DNA of 64,000 nt, from contig CP073213.1 in assembly GCA_020342235.1 (NCBI GenBank), positions 1,032,501 through 1,096,500 on the forward strand, given 5' to 3'. Every line of letters begins with the position of its first letter. Position 1 is the first letter of the stretch. Below the pieces are notes generated by a model. That model was not told the origin of the DNA. It did not search any database and worked only from the letters and a program-made list of their open reading frames with translations. The DNA is from Saccharomycopsis phalli. Lineage: Eukaryota > Ascomycota > Saccharomycetes > Ascoideales > Saccharomycopsidaceae. Of this stretch, positions 58,942 to 64,000 are shown in pieces. The position numbers and the translations under genes were made by a program.

Positions 58942-59674
58942 GGTGCTGTATCAAAATTATTTCTCAAAAAGCCCCAGCACTCTTCAAAAAACTAGAAACA
59001 TGTGACTGTACAAATGTGCTGAGCTGGGCGTCTGTACCAGCTTGGAGAAGTAAATATTTGTGCGCGGTAAGTTTTTTTTTTTTGCCGTTTGCTTTTTTCT
59101 TTTTATGGTTAGTACACTGTCGAGTATATCAACCACGGGATTGTTGTCAGATGGCAAAGCCTAAGAAAAACCGTCTCGGGTGAAATAGCCTGACTCAAGT
59201 GGTCAAGAGGATATTAATTAGTTTATTTTGGACGGAATATATATCATGCTACATACATTGTCTAAAAGGCTTGAAAAACTGCCCTGCCCCTTCATGCGGA
59301 AGGTGGCAACAGACATGCAACGAAACCTACGTACAAAGAAAGCAACATCCCATGGATGATGCCTCTCATCCATCCTCGCCATGCCCTCGCTTACCCACAT
59401 CTACTATATATCTTGCAACAGCAATTGCTATATTAGGTATAAATGCACACGTATGTAGACGCGCATAAACCTTATACATCTTCTAGAAAGCGCTCCATAA
59501 ACTCAAACCTCAGCCAGATCCTGACTTGTTCTGAGTGGAAATATGCAGGCTACAGAAGTCACGTGATTGGCTCACTATCTAATCATCCCAGTATGGTTCC
59601 ATCGGTATTCACTGTTCCTAGACAGCATCCTAGCTCCTAGACAGCATCTCACAAACAATGCATTCCGCCATTTG
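58942..59674. other. intergenic, upstream of the SFL1-like gene
   Basis: About 730 bases with t-runs near 59070-59105, a duplicated cctagacagcatc motif at 59618-59650, and no gene or RNA recognised. Confidence 0.5.
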
Positions 59675-60175
59675 CCCTGCCTTAATCATAAATCGAAACA
59701 TCCGTTCTTCCTGCTTAGTAAATGAAAACTACCGTTCTTTCTGCTTAATAAACGAATACATCTAAAGATTTAGGCGAAAGCTCATTGCTGCTCCAATGCC
59801 CATTAATTTACATATTCACTAGATATAGTTGAAAGGTTTTTATCTCTGTTGCAGTTTTCTTTCGACGACTACATAGCAGCACCGTTCTTAGTCTTGGATG
59901 GCAAAGTATAAATCTCCTCTACGAGGCTAATATATATAGCCTTGGATAAATATTATTATTATAAACCAAAACAACCATTCTTTGCCTGCTTAATAAATGA
60001 AAATAGCCATTCTTGCCTTAAACGAAAACAGCCATTCTTGCCTTGTTAAACGAAAACTACCATTCTTTTTCCTGCTTAATAAATCTAAAAAATCATTCTT
60101 TACCAGCTTAATAAATCAAAACAACCATTCTTGACCAGCTTAATAAATCAAAACAACCATTCTTTACCTACTTCC
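59675..60175. repeat. minisatellite, ~32-bp unit, related to the end of the distal gene
   Basis: About nine copies with cores such as aaatcaaaacaaccattctt followed by taccagcttaat. The first copy (59678 onward: ctgccttaatcataaatcg, then aaacatccgttcttcctgctt) closely matches the terminal codons and stop of the minus-strand gene ending at 61029 (ctgcctaatcataaatcga, then aaacatcccgtcctccttgtt). Element copy B interrupts the array at 59771-59963. Confidence 0.9.
59771..59963 (+). mobile_element. dispersed element copy B, probable truncated LINE 3' end
   Basis: Second copy of the 18529-18716 element with the same tail tattattattata. Array units flank it on both sides, so it was inserted into the minisatellite. 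No clear target-site duplication could be picked out by eye. Confidence 0.7.
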
Positions 60176-60299
60176 TTTTATAATCCACAACCTCTACAAG
60201 AGACTACAGGACCATAGAGTCAAATTGGATCTAATGAAATCAATCTACAAAAAGACAGACAACCGACGATCCAATGACACTTTCAAAGTGCCTCAGTAT

Positions 60300-60935
60300 A
60301 TGCCACCAGTAGGGCCTAAGAAAAATACACTGGCATTGACCATGGGGAAAAACTTCAACACATTAGATTGTTTGCAAAATCAAGCGGGTCACTAAAGGAT
60401 AAGATCTCAGATGTGAAATTAGACTCTAAACTAAACTTCAGAAGACACTTTGGGAACATGAACTTTGATTAAAGAGAGTTACAGGACAGATCCAGGCCCT
60501 CGGCCGCATCACATATCGAACCCGAGGGAAAACCACGCTAATCTTGTTTAGCACTTGCGTGCTACCCCTCATCACCTATGGACTAGATATCTTCTGCCAT
60601 TGGTTGACAGAAACTCAAATTGAAGCTATTTGAGTGAGCTAAAGCGACCCATTGCGTATTGGGAACCACAAACCAAGACACATACTCCTACCCTCATACA
60701 AGAGTCCTTAAAGACCAGATAAAACTAACCAAGAAATGGCAGAAACTAGACCGGTGAGATTACTCTCGCGACAGATACGCCGGTTTCTACAGCCAAAGAC
60801 AAACTTTTATTTTCCAATGCCCTTACTGGTCCAAAGGAAATTGTAAGCTGATCCCTCACAATAGAGCACTAGTCTGCCGTATTTTTACACACAATAAAGC
60901 AGCTCACTTATTGATGGACAAAACTACACCCAATT
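60300..60935 (+). mobile_element. decayed LINE, 3' part of reverse-transcriptase ORF
   Basis: Translated + strand segments in shifting frames read VKLDSKLNFRRHFGNM (60414-60461), then QIQALGRITYRTRGKTTLIL with FSTCVLPLITYGLDIFCHW (from about 60487), then a Cys/His stretch FQCPYWSKGNCKLIPHNRAL with VCRIFTHNKAAHLLMD. These are the post-RT thumb region (LGxxLDxKLxFxxH) and C-terminal zinc-knuckle-like end of L1-clade LINEs, such as Zorro in Candida. At least two stops and one or two frame changes mark it as dead. Only about 0.6 kb of the element remains. Confidence 0.8.
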
Positions 60936-61028
60936 GAAAGTCTTTATCCCCATTGCGCGGTGCTTCGTTTTAAATGGCGAAATATCAATCTCGCCCCTCC
61001 GCTATAGAAGTAAACATGATTCCGCTGC

Positions 61029-64000
61029 CTAATCATAAATCGAAAACATCCCGTCCTCCTTGTTGAACAAGTCCCCGGTAATGTAGTCCAAATCAAACGC
61101 CTCCACATCAAAGTTCGCCATCAACCCGTCCATGGCCCCGTCAAACCCAGAATCCAATGGGAAAAACAGCTCCCCGTCCACCTGTCCGTCGTAACCCATT
61201 TCAAACCCGCTACTGGCCCCCGGCTCCTGCTCCTCGTCAAGAAAATCAAGTCGTGGCAATCGGAGCGACGCCGCTTTGGTGCTCTCGTCAGGACGTCGGT
61301 ACTGCGGTACGAGGCTGTCGTCCAACTTGTCGGGGAATTGCTTGCCGTCAGCATCGACAAGGGTCTCTAGATGCTCCTTTATGAGCACCACATCGTGCAC
61401 GGGCATGGACACAAACAAGTTTGCGTGCTGGCGCATGGTGTCGGAGGTGGTCTTGGGGTCGTTGAAGCTGATCAAGTAGTATTGATACTTCACGGTCGCA
61501 CGGTAGCTGTGGCTGTACAACTTGGCAAACGTGTCGATCAAGAACTTGACCAACTTGTAGTAGTAGCGGTACAACGACACGTACAAGTCCTTCCAGAGCG
61601 CAATCTTCTGGCGGATTTCGTGGTGGCTCAGCAGGAACTCCGGCCCCGTTGCCAGGCCGATTTCCTTCTTCAAGGTACACAAGCAATGGGCCACCCGGAT
61701 CAAGAGCCCGTGGAGCAAGATGATGTGCTGCGAGCAAATGTTGTCGAGCATCGGCAACATTGTGAAGTTGAAGTTCTTGAACGCGCCTTGGTGCTCAAGG
61801 CCCAACACCTCGCGGTTATTGAGCACATAGTGCTTCACGAGCTTGATTGCATTGAAGGCGTGGTGCGCCGCTTTCTTGAGAAAGTACCCCGCGTTTGCCG
61901 AGTGGCCTACTTTGTCGTAGTAGAGAAACAACGCAAACGAAGTGTAGTACGCCACGTACTTTGTGTGGAGATGAAGCCGGAGCCGTAAAAGGTAGTCGAT
62001 GATCTGGTAGTACATGCCCGTGACCTCGCCCCGAGGCCGGAACGACACAAAAAACTCGTCGTCGCTCGGCTCCACTTGCGCCAAGATGGTCACCAAGCGC
62101 AGCATGGCGACCGGCTGCTTGAAATCGTTCAAGCTCCGTGACAACTCCGTGAAAACCCGCCCGGCAAGGTATCCGTGGCGGAGATTTTCACACACCACGG
62201 ACTCGACCTGCTTCATGGACACAATCCGCTCGTCACTCGAGAACAGTGCAAGGTTGATTTCGCCAAAGTCGGCATCAGACAAGACAAAGCTTTCTGGGTT
62301 TGGAAACTGGGTATCATAGTCGCCCTCTCCTTGGATATTGACTAGCGACCCAGTGGCAACAGCAGAGTGCGAGTCCATGTTCACCAAGAAGTACCACATT
62401 TTGCGCAAGCCATACACCTCGATATCGGTGCCTGTGAAGTGGTTCTTGGTGCGCTTTGTCGTGGACACGCCGCGGAAAAACTCCTCCAACACCGGGTTCT
62501 TCCAGTCCTTGTTGAGGCCGACCTCTTTTGCCTCGCACACGAGCATCGCTAACATGATGTGGTTCTGGTTCATCTCAAACCCTGTGCGGCTCTCCTCGCG
62601 CCACTCAAAGTAGTGGTACATCATAATCAACGCAGTCACCATCACGTAGGACGACTTGCGGGTGAACTTCAAGAAGTTGAGGCAGAGCTGGGCCAATTCA
62701 ACAAACCCAGAGGGCACCAAATCGGATGGCATGCTGAGAAGCTCCTTCTCGTAGTCATTGGCCGGGGCGGCGATGTTGTTTTTGATGGCCAAAAACCCGC
62801 ACCGCAAGCCTAGGAGGAAGATCGCGAGCTTACCAAAGTCTAGCTTGTTGTCGACCTTGATATACTCGATCTTCCTGTCCCAGTTCTTTTCCTTCTTGTC
62901 GCTGGACACGTCGATCTCAAAGATGTCCTCCAAGTGCAACCCCACAAGGATCTCCAGCATGTCCTTGGAAAAGTCCCGGAGATGGAACACGGGCACAAGC
63001 GGATACACAAACAACGCAAACTGCCGCCAGATGTACTTGATGCTCTTGATCACCGGCAACATGCTGAGGATCTTCTCCGTGAGCAAGTCCCGCCCGTTGG
63101 AGATCATCTTGTCAAACGGGAAAAACAAGTTGTTCATGATCCGCCCAAACACCGGCTCGCCTTGCTTGGTGCAAAAGTCCCCCTGCGAAATGTCCATCGC
63201 CACTATATCGTGCCGATCTCGGAGCAGCTTGTCCTGGACCTGTCGCCGGCTCTGCATGATGCTGTTGAGAAGCGACGCAAACTCGTTCTTCTTGCTGATC
63301 CGCGCAACAAACCCTTTGAAAGCCTCACGAGTCTCGGCCGTGATCTTCGTCGAATCCTTGTTCTTGATGCTCCTCACCTTGCTGTTGTACATGCTGGTGA
63401 TTAGGTACTTTACTGCCTTGTAATCGGCAAGGAACTTGACGTAGAAATGAAACTGAAAAACGTCGCGCATCTGGAGCGCATACGGCGAAAGCCCCTTGAT
63501 ATCCACCATGCTGTTGTTGCGAAACACGTACGAGTAGTAGGTGTTGCTGAAGTTGAAGACGTCGCCTGGGGCTATTACCGGGACAATCTGGCTGTCATTC
63601 GGGAGGCTCCTCTGGAGCTGTGTCGGAATGGCGCTGGATTCGCTCAGGATGCTTCCGTTGAGCGATGGGATGAGGGAGGGGTGGTTTGAGAATGAGTTGA
63701 GTGGAGCTGAAGTGGATATGGAGGTACCATTGATGGTGGAATTGACAGTAGAATTACTACTCGAGTTTATTCCCGAATTGATACCCGAATTGATACCTGA
63801 ATTGATACCTGAATTGATACCTGAATTGATACCTGAATTGATACCCGAATTGATACCCGGATTGACACCCGGATTGACACCCGGATTGACACCCGGATTG
63901 ATGGTGGAATTTACGCCCAAATTGATACCCGAAGTGATTCCCGAAGTGATTCCCGAATCGACACCCAAGTTGATACCCGAATTGATGGTGGAATTGATGG
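61029..64000 (-). CDS. large fungal transcription-factor-like protein, N-terminus outside window
   Basis: At least 979 residues visible, open through the right edge; the codon at 63968 is TTG and cannot be taken as the start. The visible N-terminal part is a run of GINSGINS/GVNPGVNP tetrapeptide repeats. The body is helical with blocks such as KYIWRQFALFVYPLVPVFHL, ALIMMYHYFEWREESRTGFE and HIILLHGLLIRVAHCLCTL. The end is acidic, with aromatic residues (FDVEAFDLDYITGDLFNKED), like an activation domain. This is the layout of Zn2Cys6 regulators (middle homology region plus acidic tail), with the zinc cluster expected upstream. Specific member not recognised. Confidence 0.65.
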   Translation of the reverse strand, partial: INSTINSGINLGVDSGITSGITSGINLGVNSTINPGVNPGVNPGVNPGINSGINSGINSGINSGINSGINSGINSGINSSSNSTVNSTINGTSISTSAPLNSFSNHPSLIPSLNGSILSESSAIPTQLQRSLPNDSQIVPVIAPGDVFNFSNTYYSYVFRNNSMVDIKGLSPYALQMRDVFQFHFYVKFLADYKAVKYLITSMYNSKVRSIKNKDSTKITAETREAFKGFVARISKKNEFASLLNSIMQSRRQVQDKLLRDRHDIVAMDISQGDFCTKQGEPVFGRIMNNLFFPFDKMISNGRDLLTEKILSMLPVIKSIKYIWRQFALFVYPLVPVFHLRDFSKDMLEILVGLHLEDIFEIDVSSDKKEKNWDRKIEYIKVDNKLDFGKLAIFLLGLRCGFLAIKNNIAAPANDYEKELLSMPSDLVPSGFVELAQLCLNFLKFTRKSSYVMVTALIMMYHYFEWREESRTGFEMNQNHIMLAMLVCEAKEVGLNKDWKNPVLEEFFRGVSTTKRTKNHFTGTDIEVYGLRKMWYFLVNMDSHSAVATGSLVNIQGEGDYDTQFPNPESFVLSDADFGEINLALFSSDERIVSMKQVESVVCENLRHGYLAGRVFTELSRSLNDFKQPVAMLRLVTILAQVEPSDDEFFVSFRPRGEVTGMYYQIIDYLLRLRLHLHTKYVAYYTSFALFLYYDKVGHSANAGYFLKKAAHHAFNAIKLVKHYVLNNREVLGLEHQGAFKNFNFTMLPMLDNICSQHIILLHGLLIRVAHCLCTLKKEIGLATGPEFLLSHHEIRQKIALWKDLYVSLYRYYYKLVKFLIDTFAKLYSHSYRATVKYQYYLISFNDPKTTSDTMRQHANLFVSMPVHDVVLIKEHLETLVDADGKQFPDKLDDSLVPQYRRPDESTKAASLRLPRLDFLDEEQEPGASSGFEMGYDGQVDGELFFPLDSGFDGAMDGLMANFDVEAFDLDYITGDLFNKEDGMFSIYD
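63735..63970 (-). repeat. in-frame 12-bp coding minisatellite
   Basis: About seventeen copies of gaattgatacct/ggattgacaccc (+ strand), each encoding Gly-Ile-Asn-Ser or Gly-Val-Asn-Pro in the minus-strand gene. Being a multiple of three, it changes protein length without frameshift and is probably polymorphic. Confidence 0.93.

Overview
The window is nuclear DNA of a budding yeast (Saccharomycotina). About 25 protein genes, nearly all intron-poor and ATG-initiated, are packed on both strands, and most have a clear one-to-one yeast counterpart: ECM29, NOP13, WRS1, APC4, TMA64, ALG6, NCP1, GPI14, an RGA-type RhoGAP, a WSC sensor, an MPS3-like SUN protein, MSN5, NOP1, LSC2 and an SFL1-like factor. 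In-frame CTG codons fall where relatives carry serine: residues 198 and 204 of the Trp-tRNA synthetase, and 142 and 190 of the RhoGAP. I therefore infer a CTG-Ser clade yeast. Residues called Leu at CTG in a standard translation are probably Ser. The genus cannot be fixed from the sequence.

Layout. 0-12 kb: end of a tandem ubiquitin-like gene, ECM29, a WD40 gene, a membrane protein of unknown function and NOP13. 12-25 kb: gene-poor and AT-rich, with an unknown basic protein, WRS1, two tandem peroxisome-type acyl-CoA thioesterases, a MedA-like regulator and a 3.1 kb gene-free stretch. 25-38 kb: compact block of a LYR-motif protein, APC4, TMA64 (with a 39-nt intron), ALG6, a GH17 glucanase-like membrane protein, NCP1 and GPI14. 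38-47 kb: RhoGAP, WSC sensor, SUN protein and a 61-residue metallothionein. 47-64 kb: MSN5, NOP1, LSC2, the SFL1-like factor, LINE debris and a large putative transcription factor whose N-terminus lies outside the window.

The genes are ordinary housekeeping and cell-surface functions with no operon-like logic. Two themes recur: glycan and cell-wall biogenesis (ALG6, GPI14, GH17, WSC, RhoGAP) and nucleolar or translation functions (NOP1, NOP13, WRS1, TMA64).

The unusual layer is the DNA between genes. More than a dozen minisatellites, each with its own unit of about 12-37 bp, lie mostly just beyond gene 3' ends. At two loci (6.25-6.5 kb and 59.7-60.2 kb) the unit is visibly derived from the last codons and stop codon of a neighbouring gene; two more (18.35 and 46.27 kb) may be. 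Two copies of an approximately 190-bp element ending in a TATTATTATTATA tail sit inside or against such arrays, and a decayed LINE reverse-transcriptase 3' end lies at 60.3-60.9 kb. No tRNA, rRNA, CRISPR or virus-like element was recognised.
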